Of a stretch of 64,000 bases of DNA, positions 1-12,035 are shown piece by piece. The notes under the pieces are model-generated. The model was not told the DNA's origin. It was given only the letters and a program-made list of their open reading frames with translations, and made no database searches. This DNA comes from Atherix ibis (Eukaryota; Arthropoda; Insecta; Diptera; Athericidae). The stretch lies in the NCBI GenBank assembly GCA_958298945.1, contig OY282609.1, forward strand, positions 10,088,326 to 10,152,325. The letters run 5' to 3'. Each line of letters opens with the position of its first letter. Position 1 is the first letter of the stretch. Both the position numbers and the translations under genes were made by a program.

Positions 1-1679
1 AGGAATTGCTTGTTAATAATAACTAAAAATAAAATCCAAAAAAAATTATTGTTGCTTGGAAAAATTTAATTCCTGTTATTTTAATAAATAAATTCGTTGA
101 AAAGTTACATATTATAAGCTATCTTATTTGGATGAGCAGGAAAAAATTTTACACCTGTTCTCATGTATCTTTCCCTTATGTACTGTAAAAAAAATTTCGA
201 TAAAAGTTACTTGCCGTCAGTTTTTTTTTTTTTTTGGTAACAGGAAAATCTTTTTTTGTATGCCTATTTCCTAAGGTGTTCTCATATTTAATTTATCGTT
301 TGAAAATATTTTGTTAATTTTATATAAAAAATATATTATTCTGACATTGACAGGCACGCATACGTTAAAATAAGTTTATAAATTTCGGAAAATTTTACTG
401 ACGAATTTTGTTTTAACAAAATTCGATATTGTTGCTTGTCAGTTGCATTGTATGGAAATTGAAAAAGTATATCCAATTTTGCTCTTAGATCGTTAAGAAA
501 CTTTGCTGTTAAATTTCTAAAAATATTCTTAGCAATAAAAAAATTATGAGTTTTAGATTGAGCAGATTTGATAGTAAAAATTGGACATGAAAAAACCTTC
601 AACTTGGATACAAAATTTGAAATTTTACGAAGAATTTTAGAAAACGTCGTAAAGTAATCAAGTGGAGGAGTAAGTGTCAATTGAAATTTCTCCACCTAAC
701 GAGAACCAGCAAATTTTAATAACTATTCTCTGGGATGTTAAAAGAAGAAGATTCTCTTACGGGAGGAGGCCAATGCGAGGACGAAGTTTAATTTCATAAG
801 TCCAAATTGGTTTTATAATTGTATTTTATTAAAACTTCACTATTCATTGTTAGTTCCAAACAGTTGTCGAGTAGTCTAAGTATCGGGTGAATTTTTTGCT
901 GTTTACAAATAAAAAAATAATCGGAGTTCGTTGGATATTTTCTATGGTTTTATTCACTTCATGGTCTCGTTACTTTTTGAACTTATAATATAAATAATCT
1001 TATTTTTAGGCAGATATCGATACATGTTTTTCCCTACATATCTTGATGTCCTTGCAACTTCCCTTAAAAGAAAAGGGTTTTGCTATTCTTTGAGCTTATA
1101 AAAAAAGGTCTCATTCTTGGAGAGACATAGATTGGTGTTTTCGCCTTTAAGCTATAACCTATACGTTTTTATGGGAAAATTCTTTTTCAAGTGTTACCGA
1201 ATAAAATGCATAAGCTTTATAGAATTAAAATTATTAAAATTTCCCCGTTTTCGGATGAGTATTTTAATAAGCTTTCGATTATCGTGTGACAAAAAATTGA
1301 AACTTCAATGATTTTACCAAAAAATTCAAAGCTTTCCCAAATAAAAAAGAAAAATGTATCGCAAGAAAACCTTCTAACAAATAAGAAAACCGAATAAAAA
1401 ATGTTCTTGATATTTTTTTTTTTTGAAAACTTTTAAAAACATTTTGAATTGTTGATAATTTCTTATAATGAAATAATAAGACAAGTTGAAATATTTAAAT
1501 CCATTAGCGAACGACAAATATTCAATGTCTAAACTGAATATGAAAACATCATTAAAATACATATTAGCCAAATTTTCCACAAGAAAATCCATTATAAGTT
1601 AACACAAATTCTCATATTTGTTTTGTAACGAAAATTTTATGTTAATTAAATTTAATTTTTTATTCAAATTGATGAAAAT
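1..1679. other. Non-coding AT-rich stretch
   Basis: Very AT-rich sequence with homopolymer A/T runs. Short open frames are present on both strands, but none has recognisable domain content or splice context. I see no RNA gene or repeat here. Confidence 0.6.
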
Positions 1680-1874
1680 TTAATTCATTAGCAACGGTAC
1701 GATATGAAACATTCGACAGCAATGCAATACTGATTCCTCAACAGATTCTTGGTAATTTTCCACATTTAATGATGGGTAGTGTAGGTGTAGCAAAGTACGA
1801 ATACCATTATTGCCTTTAAGATACGCCCAAAACATGTCATTAGTTACATATGTACGACCACTGATATTCGGAGT
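1680..1874 (-). pseudogene. Possible DCAF1/Mahjong-like gene fragment
   Basis: The minus strand reads open for 64 codons before a stop at 1682-1680. The first third looks like a conserved protein: SGRTYVTNDMFWAYLKGNNG, followed by IRTLLHL. This resembles the DCAF1/VprBP (Mahjong in flies) segment in which an NNGI(R/K)-LL-L motif precedes an armadillo-like RALACRVL...TVRQIVSKL stretch. After LLHL the resemblance continues in another frame (ending YRTVANEL) with a stop inside it, so the piece appears frameshifted and dead. No splice sites or flanking homologous exons were seen. The family was named from memory of its motifs and could be wrong; a rapidly diverging exon is another possibility. 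Confidence 0.35.
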
Positions 1875-1879
1875 TTGAC

Positions 1880-3850
1880 TAGTAAAAATGATAAAAAGCT
1901 ACTAATAAACTTCTAATTAGAAAATTCCAAAACTCTTGTGAGATTAAAGTGATTTTCTTTTACACAAATTCTTACAAATATGACGATTACTGTACGAGTG
2001 TGTGTGTAGATTTTTGATGGGCTTCAAAAATTGAAGAAATTACGTTTTATTATGAATACGTAATTATAGACTTGGTGGATAATTTTTGAATACGATTTAT
2101 CATTGGTTTTGGGTAAAAATGTGAAAAAGCCACTGTCACTGGTGCTGCTGTTACTGTTACTGTTTCAGTTTCTGGTACTACGAGTATTATCCGTCGAAAA
2201 TTTACAATATTTTAAGTTCTCCTATCCTGCTGGGAAGAGGTGTGTCTTTGAGAAGATAATAATCTTTTCTGCCATAATATTTTGTGGATTTTCCAAAAAT
2301 TTTCCATTATTAGTAAACATATGAACAGTCCTTAAGTCAGTCAGTTAGTCAGTTTTAGACTAAATGTAAATTTTTGCCTTGGTTTGAATTTAATTAAAAC
2401 TTAAGCCGACTTTAACCGTGCCATAGAAATCTGTGCCAATAATTCATATCCCGTAAGAAGAGTTTTAATGTTGAATGTTGTTTAATCGATTATTGCTGGT
2501 GTTGTTGGTAGATTCTTAAATTTTGTAACTTGTATAATATGATAATTGTAACACTTTGTTGTTGTTGATATCTTTTAGCTATGTTCATAAGTAATTCAGC
2601 TTATTATATGAGCATTCTTCTTAGGTAGGAATCTGAGATAACAAATCATTTCGTATGGGATTCAGTTGGAAAACCTTCTTTAAATAGGATAATTATGGAA
2701 ATTTTCATAATTTTTGTATATATTTTATATTTATTTATAAATACTTTTACAAGTATTTTGTCATCTTTAATCAAATTGAAAATGTTTTTGGCATATAAAG
2801 TCGACTGTTTTATTGGTATAAGAAAAACTTTGGGTATGTTTTTAAGTGAACAGTTTTGTAATAAAGTTCTTGACTAATATCAATTATTTGTTAATATTTA
2901 TAGTAATTTGAATAAAATTTATAAAAACTAACAATAATAGATAATAAATACATCTTTCATAGTAAAAACAAATTCTTCTTATTATGGTTTATTTAATTTT
3001 TACTTTAAAAAATCCATTTTCCGCTTTTGTTTTTATATTTTATTTTATTTACATAGTAAAATAATGTCATTATATAATTTAAATAGTTATCAGAAAATTT
3101 TTTGCCATCATCGATAAGTTTTGATAACTTTTTTGGCACATTTTCCATCACGACGGCTGAATGAACATTTTTGTAAAAAAAAAAATTTGTGTACAATTTT
3201 AGCACGTTTTTCATTCTACGATCAATTCGGCAATCGATAATATTAAATGGTAAATTTTTTTCTATATAAATTCGAATAATTTATTAATTTTGCAACTCTT
3301 AAATAATATGACTGTACCTTTGAAATGATAAAATGAATAATTCTGTTTTATCTGAAAGTGTGAAATACTATCGAAAAAAAAATTTCAAAGCAGGAATAAA
3401 TATTTTCAAAATAAGTTAAAATTTTTCAAATTATTTATAAAAAGAATTAATTTTAAATTTTTGCAAAAATCACTTGAATGCTGGCATGATTCTAAAAAAG
3501 AAATTAAAATCTTATAAAAATATCTCAAAGTCGGTAAGTAGTATTTTTAAATTTTTCTCAAGTCAACAACATTTTTAGAAATGTTAAAAATTTATTGGAT
3601 CTTTTGAAAATTATACATTTTGTATTATTTATTAAAACTAATGGAAAATTTGTGAACAATTTACTGCTAGTATCAAAAACAAAACAACACAATATTAAAA
3701 ATCGATTGTAAAAAAATAAAATTAATTTAAATTACATAATTAATAAATGGTGTGCCAAACTTCTAGCAAGATTTGAATTTTGCGCCATTTGTGTAGTCAA
3801 GTAATGCCAACAAAAAAAACGATAGCGTAACAGCGGAGAGTTTAAGGTTA
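1880..3850. other. Non-coding AT-rich stretch
   Basis: No recognisable gene. A CTG/TTACTG-rich patch near 2135-2180 yields a leucine-rich reading frame that looks like a composition artefact. Short GTCAGTCAGT-type direct repeats occur near 2334-2352. Confidence 0.55.
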
Positions 3851-3857
3851 TTAAAAA

Positions 3858-4610
3858 ATGGGGCGTTATACAAAAGAGCAATTCGTTTTCATTATTGAGC
3901 AATATTTTTAAAATAATAAAGGTTTGGCAGCGACGGTTCATAATTTTCGTCCAAATTTGGTCGGAATAACGACTTAAATATATCAAGTATAAAGAGGGTA
4001 ATTGAAAATTTTTAAAGTGTGACTGTCCTTCATAAAAAAATTGAAGTAGTTCGTGGGAGTCCACAAACATCTATTCGGCACCGTGGACATTTCGAGAAGT
4101 TCTGTACAACGTATTCTTAAGATAGATTTGTATCTTCATACTTTAAAAGTTCAATTGACTCAAGAACTGAAGCCTACTGATCATGCACAGTTAATGGAGT
4201 TCGTTTAATGGAATAGAACACAATCATCTTCAGCGATGAGGCTAATTTTCATCTAGATAAATTGGTTAACTGACAAAATTATCACATTTGGGGTTCATAA
4301 TAGCTACAAGAAATTATTAAGAAAAAAATGCTTCTGCAAAGTTACTGTTTAGTGCGGATTTTGGGCTGTAGGCATCACAGGACCACTCTTTTCCAAATAT
4401 GCAGCTAGTCAGGCAATAATAGTTGAATGGTTCTTGCTATCGCTATATATCAAAGCATTTTTTGTATGCCTAAATTGCACGATACGAATGTCGACGATAT
4501 GTGGTTTCAACAAAATGGTACCACATGCCATGCAGCCCAAGAAATAATTTAATTACTGTATGAGTCTTTTCTATCAAAATTACTTCTTAAATCAAATTTG
4601 GTGGTACCCT
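3858..4610 (+). pseudogene. Decayed Tc1/mariner-superfamily transposase
   Basis: The relic begins with ATG at 3858 (MGRYTKEQFVFIIEQYF), followed by a stop and then NNKGLAATVHNFR, the usual N-terminal helix-turn-helix of this transposase group. Later pieces in shifting frames are TSIRHRG, VQLTQELKPTDHAQLMEFV, a GFWAVGITGP...AASQA stretch and a decayed version of the MWFQQ(D/N)GATCHTA(R/Q)E motif near 4500-4545. Stops and frameshifts are frequent, so it cannot encode an active enzyme. The same family recurs at 4640, 8270, 14400-15340, 21727 and 26965-29250. I could not define its terminal inverted repeats. Confidence 0.7.
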
Positions 4611-4639
4611 ATATAAGCCCCAGTTTGGTGTATATCAAA

Positions 4640-4990
4640 ATTTGATCCAAATCAAAAATGGCGACGTGTCGATTTTTTTGCAATATTTTTTTTTATATTT
4701 GTGCATCAGTGATCACGCTTGGGCCGAAGGAAACTACTTCCAAAGGGAGATCATTGATGTACAAAAATCCGCACCTCTTTCCGGAGGATTTTGCGGACCA
4801 TTTTTCTTTGAAAATGCAGCTAGTCAGGCAATATCGGTTAAATGGTGCTCGCTATTACCTTAATTGGAAGACATAAATGTGGTTTTAACAAAACGGCGCC
4901 ACATGCCATATAACCCGAGAAACAATTCAATTACTGCATAAGTCATTTCCTTCTTCCGTGATTATTGGGACACCATTTATTTAGCTAATA
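4640..4990 (+). pseudogene. Second Tc1/mariner-superfamily transposase relic
   Basis: This stretch carries the middle of the same transposase again: GGFCGPFFFENAASQAISV, then a frame change to N(M)WF..NGATCHITRETIQLLHKSF and a serine-rich V-I-I end. It repeats the part that ends the relic immediately upstream (GP...AASQA...TCHA), so it is a second, diverged copy in the same orientation rather than a continuation. It is multiply frameshifted. The catalytic third acidic motif (WPPRSCD-LTPLD) is not visible. Confidence 0.65.
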
Positions 4991-4994
4991 ATTG

Positions 4995-6970
4995 AAGTGC
5001 AAAATTCTCAATGCTTTTTTTATTTTAAACTTAAAAGAAAAGAATAAAAATTAAAATACTCAACCGAAAAGTTTATAAAAAGTGTTGTTTTTGCCATCGA
5101 GAAATTGTAAAAGTTTTCTTTATCCAATAAAATGAAAATTGTGTAGCTTTCGAATGCAGCCAACACCAAAAGCGGTTGAAGTTTCCAAGTTTGCTCTTTA
5201 GATGCTTACACCCCCTTTTGTGCCAACTCAGATTCTGCTGATTTTCTCCTATTGTTAATGTTATGCAAAGCATCGTCGAAAAAATGAACATTTAATTTTA
5301 TTAATCAATATTTTTAGATCGTTAAATTTACTGTTTTGGTTTATGTATATTGGCAGCAGAAAATGGAATTATTTTTGGTATGTATTCGTCCTTCGATGGT
5401 ATATTATTGTATAAATATCGTATTTGTAGAATTTGCAAAAGTTGGACAATTCCTATCAGATACAAATTGGAAACGGCTACTATTATGATAGGAAAAATCT
5501 GTTGCTGCTGTTATGCAGACAAATTTTATGGCAGCAAAAATCTTATCGCTTTTGGAAGTAAATAAAGTTAATGATCAGCGAAAAAATGCCGATGAAAAAT
5601 TAACGCAATAACGTTTGCATAGAAGCGCAATTTCGATTTAATAACTTTTGTAATAATTTTATTGTTAAGCTTTTCTGCAGTGGCAGCAACAGAATGAGCT
5701 ATAACAGCAACAGGATCAATATTTGGGAAGAAGAGTAAGGGGAAAGGGAATAAGTAAAAAAGGGATATTATTGGGTCAGAAAATATTCATAAAAAAAAAT
5801 AAGATAAAGAGTCCTTGGTGATATGTACTGCTGCCTATGAAGTAATTTTGTTATTATTATTTTTATAGTTGATAAAACGTTTTTAATGCACATTCAGTTA
5901 ATAAATCCACTTCCTTTTCTATAGGGCATATTAATAAATATTATGTACAAGACAAGGTTATGTTCGTTTTCATGTATGAGTGAGTTATAGTATAAGGATA
6001 AGGAAACCTTGTTCTCTACATAAAAAAAATTATTTTTTTACACATTTTTGGTTGTTTTTTTAGATCATAAAAATTTTTACAATCATTTTTTTTTCGAGTT
6101 CATTTTTTTTTGCGAATACACACACTCGTAGCTTAGCTTGTATGAAAAATATGCTCTTTTTATGCGATTTAATTTTAGATCTTTAAATTTTTTTATTTCA
6201 TTTTATCTATTAGCAAGATGAGCTTTATTTTTATTCTCTGTTTTCTTGAAGAATATATGGAAAAAATTAAATTTTATTTTCAATTTTTTTTGCTTGGATT
6301 TTTCTTTTATTTTATATTTTCTCTACGATAAATGTGAATTTTTTTTTATAAATCTTTTGGTACTTTTAAGAAAATATTGAATAATTTTGGTTAATATTTA
6401 TTAAGCTTTTATGAGTGAAAAAAATTTAAAAAAGTAAATATTTTCGAAATAAAAAATTGTTTCTTAAAAATGACATTTAGAGATTGTATTGAGCTCTTAA
6501 TACAAAAAATTGGTAATACCAATTTATGGATTTTAATATTTTTGCACAAATTTAAAAAGAAAAACGAAATGTGTTTAAATATATTTAAAATGTTCTGATG
6601 GAAAGACTATAAGGACAAGGTATTCTAAACGTAAGTTTGTAACTTTGATTTAGGGCTATTTTGATCATTTTGACAAAAAATTATGTGAAAAATTGGGTTT
6701 GAATGACATTGTAGCATACCAACAAAGAAATTATTGGACGAAGAATGCATTTGTGTGCAAAATTGCCCTCCGCTTGATTGGAAAACGAAATCAGTTATTA
6801 TGAATCGCATTACTCTGATCGATGACTCATTCTATATGAAGTGCCAAATCAAGTCGCAAATGTATTATCCTGTATTTTGCAAAATTAACAATAATAAGAA
6901 CAGAAATATTTAATTTACATACACCCACCTAAAATACTACCATATTATATTATTATTTAACGTGATACTC
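4995..6970. other. Non-coding AT-rich stretch
   Basis: Poly-T/poly-A-rich DNA with no recognisable coding segment on either strand. Scattered short reading frames have no family resemblance. Confidence 0.55.
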
Positions 6971-6984
6971 ATTTGTCAACGACT

Positions 6985-7290
6985 GTAGGGGTTGAGTTTT
7001 AATCAATCAGCGCACCGCCATATTGGCGATTTATAGCCAGCAACCAGTTACAAGCTGATCACTCCAACTGATTGTGGCAAGGACTATCTAAATCTCTGCT
7101 GTAATTATCAGTATCTCCTATCAGAAGTCGGAAGACCATACCCGAGATGTGGGTATTAACCACAGTCAACCACGTTGCTGCCTAAAGGCGCCTCACCATT
7201 GTTTTTAACACTATGGGACACCCCGATTCCCGTGATACCAATTTTTTTAAAGAATACTTCAGTTTGTATTCCGCTTATTGAGCTACTTGT
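6985..7290 (-). repeat. Non-LTR element 3'-end repeat, copy 1
   Basis: This is a diverged copy of a sequence seen repeatedly in the window. Its plus-strand signature is a GATTGAG(A/T)TA...CAATCAGC block, then GCTGATCACTCCAA, then AACCACAG(C/T)C(A)ACCACGTTG, then GCGCCTCACC, then a block reading CAGTTTGT(A/G)TTCCGCT(C/T)ATTGAGCTA. The best relatives are at 23376-23720, 40000-40160 with 41640-41765 (opposite orientation) and 56335-57735. It adjoins reverse-transcriptase coding remains on the minus strand at 7399-8104, so it is most simply the 3' untranslated end of that retrotransposon family. Confidence 0.6.
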
Positions 7291-7398
7291 AAATTCCTAT
7301 GCACTGCCAAGCCAGCTCAGGTACGCAGATTTTGCAAGACCAGAAGGTATAACCAGAATCGACCTTCGTTTTTCTCCCGGTTCTAGCCATCTTACGTG

Positions 7399-8104
7399 TC
7401 ATTCACGCATCATTCTCACTCTCCTCTTGAACAGTTCAAATCTATTCAAGCTTTCGTACTGCTCTTTTATACCCAACACACCACTCACATCGACACTATC
7501 GCCTTTCACTACAATACCACATGAACCTAGGTCACGTGATCCCCGGTTAGGGCTTTCACCCTGCACCTCCAGGTCCAACGGAATTTCTCCCATGAGAATC
7601 TGCATCGTATCGGTTGACATGGTTCTACATACATTTAAGAACACATACAAAGCCAGACTCTGCACAGAATTTAAACCTCTCCTTGTATAGTGATAACGCA
7701 TAATGTCAGCCTATACACATGACGCAGACATGGCACATGGAATGAACATACTCTTGTACAGGACTTTAACCGCTCTGTATCGGAAGCCCTACTCTTTGCG
7801 CAACACATGCACCAACCAACCAAGCCATTTGCTTCCTTAGATGTTTGAAATGAAAGTTCAGCTTCTCTCCAATCTTCACACCAAGGTAACACACGCTTCG
7901 TGCGAGTAGGACTCTTAAAACACTACAATATGCCCTCAAATTGCACTGTTTATCGTATGAGGTTCCGGGAGTCTGCTTAGAGCATTCCAAACGGTTTTGT
8001 GTAATATTTTGCTTAGGAATATGCATTTCCAATCGCACAAAATTCAAGCGATATAGGATCTTCAGCCCAGAGATCTTATGCGTCATCGAATACAGAGTGG
8101 ACAC
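7399..8104 (-). pseudogene. Non-LTR retrotransposon RT C-terminal fragment (R1-like)
   Basis: Two overlapping minus-strand frames (8104-7766 and 7701-7399) together resemble the end of a reverse-transcriptase domain. The upstream part has ARSVCYLGVKIGEKLNFHFK, which matches the YLGV-ID-KLNF-H motif after the RT palm. It is followed by the thumb region, with a frame change, and then a downstream part with VCRTMSTDTMQILMGEIPLD, matching the R-(S/T)-STDAL-VL-G-PPLDL motif typical of R1-clade and related elements. The frameshift and lack of a 5' portion mark a truncated dead copy. Downstream on the same strand lies the 3'-end repeat at 6985-7290. Clade assignment is by motif only. Confidence 0.65.
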
Positions 8105-8261
8105 ATTTTAGACCTTCATAGATAAGACCCTAATTTTTATAGAAAATTTATAACGAATGACGGAATACATTTTTGCTTATCTGTAGTTGTTAATAAATAA
8201 AAAAACACCTTAGGGGATGTGAAAATCTAGAAATAATATACAAACGATCCTTATATCCTCG

Positions 8262-8560
8262 TAGAGTGACAGTGCGGTATCGTGTTTGGGTCTGTAGTAT
8301 TTTTTGGTCCTTATTTCTTTGATGACGCTTCTGTAAATGCTATTATGGTAACTAACGAAAAACTTAGACGTAAATTGTAGAGAACTTTATCGTCCGTAAA
8401 TTTGGTCCTTTAGGGATGAACCATATACAGTGCCAATAGAACAACGCTCCTTTGGGGTCTGACAATTTGCAGTTTCACACATTGCACGTGCTACAATGAA
8501 AATTTTCCAAAACATTGTCCAAAGATTTAACCATAATCAAAATTTTGCAGGAGGGGGCGT
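8262..8560 (+). pseudogene. Small Tc1/mariner-superfamily transposase scrap
   Basis: The frame from 8270 reads QCGIVFGSVVFFGPYFFDDA, followed by SVNAIMVTNEKLRRKL and a stop. This corresponds to the V-WCG-...-GPYFF-(D/N)A-...-VTV-G-(R/K)Y-ML segment of the transposase group found elsewhere in the window. Nothing recognisable of the N- or C-terminal domains is adjacent. Confidence 0.5.
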
Positions 8561-10875
8561 GAAGTACTTAGAAGGGTAAGTTTACGCTATTGGACTTTTT
8601 ATGGGAGTAATACTTAGAAGGGAAGGTTATTAAGTTAAATACTGATCGAAGTTACCTGGAAATATATAAAATAAGTTGAAAAATTTTGCATTCAAAGAGC
8701 AGATATTTGCTACAAGCCCAAAGGTACTTATTTCAGTGATATTATTTTTGATTTGTAATTTTCAAGTTTATATAAATTATTTTAATCAATCAAAATTGTA
8801 TTTTTTATTTAAATCAAAAATTATTTAAAAAAAAAAGTTGTCTGGCTTTGCTTAGAACACTCTGTATTATAGTGAATTTTTTTTTTTTGAAAGGTCCTTT
8901 TTGGGTCATATCAGTACCAAAAGGATACATTTGCGAATAACTAAAGTTTACAAGTATCTATAAAAAATATGATACTTTAATGCAAAAAAAACTATTGTAA
9001 TTTGAATTAAAACAGCATTTAAAGATGATTGCATTTTACTTTCTGTCTATGAAAGCTGTCAATAGTTAATTAAAAACCATCAGGCCCAGATCGATTAACA
9101 AACAAAAAAAGTGAATACATCTGGGGATGAAAACAGATTTAATTCTGATGTACCATAAAAACTAAAATATATTTTTTTGTTGGATTTTTTTTACTTTTGG
9201 AGAATATATTTTAAACGCATTTCCAATAGTCATAAAAATTGAATGGATAAATTATTCCAATATAAAATAATGGCAAATGGATTTTAATATTTTAGCCTTG
9301 CTAAAATGCCCAATATACGATTTTCCGAAATGAAACAAATCCGCCAACACAATTTCTTGTTAATGAATCAATCTTAACTTTTAATAACCAAAGTGCACCA
9401 ACGTTGTAAAAATAAAGATTTTTGTTTTTTTTTTTTTTTTGCCTAAATGGTTAGTGATAATAATAATCGAAAGGCGGAAAAATCAAAATACGAAGACTTA
9501 CTTTCAAATCCAAAATGTCATTTTCAATGCGAATACACAAAATAATAAGTCCTTGGAGAGATGCTGAAATTCGTGTAAGCAAAGTTCAGTTCACAGGGTG
9601 CTACCATAATTTATTTTATTACACCTTCATTTTATGTGCGCACATACATACGAGTATAAAGAAAAGTTGATATTTTCTTTGGGGTTTTCTTCATTATTTT
9701 ATTGGGTTAGAGATATCTCCCCGTGCTTTTATTCCTTTATTGAAGCCATAACGTAAAGGAAATAAAAATGTATTTCAAAACAACAACAACAACAAAAAAC
9801 ACAAGAAAAAGGAACAGAATATCAAATAGGCTAGCAAACACCCGAAAGCTAAAAAAAAACTGTCAGATTCAACAACAACAACATCTGTCTCTGAGTATGT
9901 GTATGCCTGTGCATTTAGTTGTATATTTGGTGTATGCGGCGGATTTATTTTGTTCATAGAAGATTTATGAGGATTCCGTTTTGGTAGCCCATAAACGAAT
10001 GGAACTCACGGATAGCTCGTTAAAACTGTGATGAGGATAAGAATAAATGTTGAATGATTTCGAATTGGTATCTTTCGTATATGATATTCGATGTTTAGAA
10101 ATTGTTAGTTAGTAGGTGGTAGTTTACAGTTAGAAGTTGGCAGTTGGTAACCCTGGTAACCTTATTGTTGCCTAGTCTGGATATCATCTTAATTGGATGT
10201 GATCACGTCGATTTTTATTGTTATTTTCGCTTTCAGGTTTGGTCAACAAAAATAACAAATTAAATTATCCGTAAGAGTATTATTTATTCTAACATTGATT
10301 TCTTATCTCATTAAAAATGTAATAAATACTAAATTTTTTATGACGAAAAATTGTTGTAAATAGGTTTCTGTAGAAGGAATGAAAAAAAAAATTTATTTAT
10401 ATGAAAACAAAGGGGATAGATAATTACATTGTTTCGTCGACGTTTTCAAAGTCTTGATTTATAAAGAAAAGTGAATTATTCTTAATTGCTATTGATAGGG
10501 ACACTGATTATTTTCCTTCTTATATCTTCTTTTTTTTATCTTCGTCTTCGTCAAAGTTATCGTATATCATTTTAACATCAAATTTGAAATATATTTTCGA
10601 TTTAATAAGATATTTAATATACGTTCCTTTTGGGATCACAATTAATTTCTCACATCAAAAATTTTATTATACTTTTTTTTATAATTTTTCAAAAAAATTT
10701 ATATAAAAAATATTATAAACAATATATTTTAAAATATTTCCTATAATATTCTCGTTGAGCAAATTACAAAAACATTTTCCAAAAAATAACATTTTAATTT
10801 CAGCAAATTTTTGATAATGAAAAAACTGTGATGTCAAAAATAAGAATTCAAAATATTAATAATTGGACTTAGTGT
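8560..10875. other. Non-coding AT-rich stretch
   Basis: No gene recognised. It contains a small (CAA)n tract around 9779-9795, a second CAA cluster near 9871-9883 and a run of T at 9424-9440. The reading frames across the CAA tracts are low-complexity. Confidence 0.55.
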
Positions 10876-10879
10876 CAAA

Positions 10880-12035
10880 CTACCTTAAACAGTGAGGTCT
10901 TTTGTAGTGCATAGCCCACGCTTTAATTATAGTAATATTGAAGCTTTTAGTGAACTTCAATATCATATGAGCAGGTAGTCGGGAGAATAGGGAATGCCAA
11001 ACCAAGATGCGCAATTGTGTAGCGAGCAATTGTCTTGCAATCGCAGAGTAGATGCGCCGACGTTTCATTCTCTTCGGACCAAAAATGACAGATTGTATTA
11101 GATTTCCCCATTTTATTAAGATGATATCTTAACAGACAGTGTCCAGTGAGTAGACCAGTATGCAATCTCTTAAATCTGGCTTGTTGAAATTATCCCAGTA
11201 TGAATTTTATGTCCGTGAAATTATCCCAGTATGAAAATTGAACCACACGTTCCCAGAACTCTATAATAGACCCCAGTTAGCCTGAGCAAGTTTGTTTGTT
11301 ATCTTCAATACCCTCATGACTTAGTACCCAAATTAAAGTTACATTGTTGTGTCATATAATGAGGATATCCTCCATTTAATAAAATGAGGATACACCCCAA
11401 CTAGTTAGATTGAACATTAGGTTGTGTTAGGAACACAACCTCTAGGTTAAACGAGGCAAGAGCTTTCGATTAAGCTTGACTGTCTGATGTAATGTAGATA
11501 TTTCGATAGCGTAGGTTTCTTTTGCCCAAATTTGTATCGCATGCAATTTGGCCTAAAAAATGGATTTGGATTTTCTAAGGACCTAGGATAGACGGTAATA
11601 AGGTCCAATCATTCGCGCAACAAGGCCCTCATCTGTTTTAGATCTACCTAATCTGGTCTTTCCGCATTTCAAATTAAATTCTCCATAAAAAAACCACTTT
11701 GAAAAGACCTAAATAAGGTTTCCTCAGCATAACGTCCGAGAAACAATGGGCTTCCTAAAATTGTTTAGGTCCGATGCGATCTCAAGATGTCCAACTAGGT
11801 CGTCAAGTTTCATTTTTTTGACATATCCTTACCTAAAAGCAGCTTCCTTTTAAAAATGCACAAACAAAGGTAGCAAGTTTAAAAGAGCTCCAATAGCTGT
11901 CGTGGAGCATATTCTTAGGGCAGTAGTAATACCCAATCCCGCCAGTTTTTGAACCCTAGGAAAAATTGCTTGGGTAGTGAATTGTTCAGCCTTAGGTCGG
12001 CAATATTGGCGTTCAAAATAAAATGTTATCAAAAT
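10880..12035 (-). pseudogene. Non-LTR retrotransposon RT end plus RNase H, decayed
   Basis: Read on the minus strand from 12032, three blocks appear in the order expected for a jockey/I/R1-like ORF2. The first is the RT tail (QKLAGLGITTALRICSTTAI, then GALLNLLPL), matching the (V/I)QRLA-LGITGA(M/L)RT-PT-AL--LL-L-PL motif. The second is RNase H: a SKTDEGL...GP element and VTLIWVLSHEGIEDN, matching VTL-WVPSH-GI-GNE. The third is the C-terminal zinc-binding end (TGHCLLRYHLNKMGKSNTIC, then HFWSEENETSAHLLCDC). Stops and frame changes separate the blocks. A short tandem duplication of GAAATTATCCCAGTATGA lies at about 11188-11235. Confidence 0.75.

Noticed and set aside
2103..2324. 73-codon frame with a signal-peptide-like leucine run
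   Set aside because: The leucine run comes from CTG/TTACTG simple sequence. There are no homologous features, and the start is TTG.
7175..7690. 171-codon plus-strand frame
   Set aside because: It runs antisense over recognisable reverse-transcriptase motifs on the minus strand and resembles no family.
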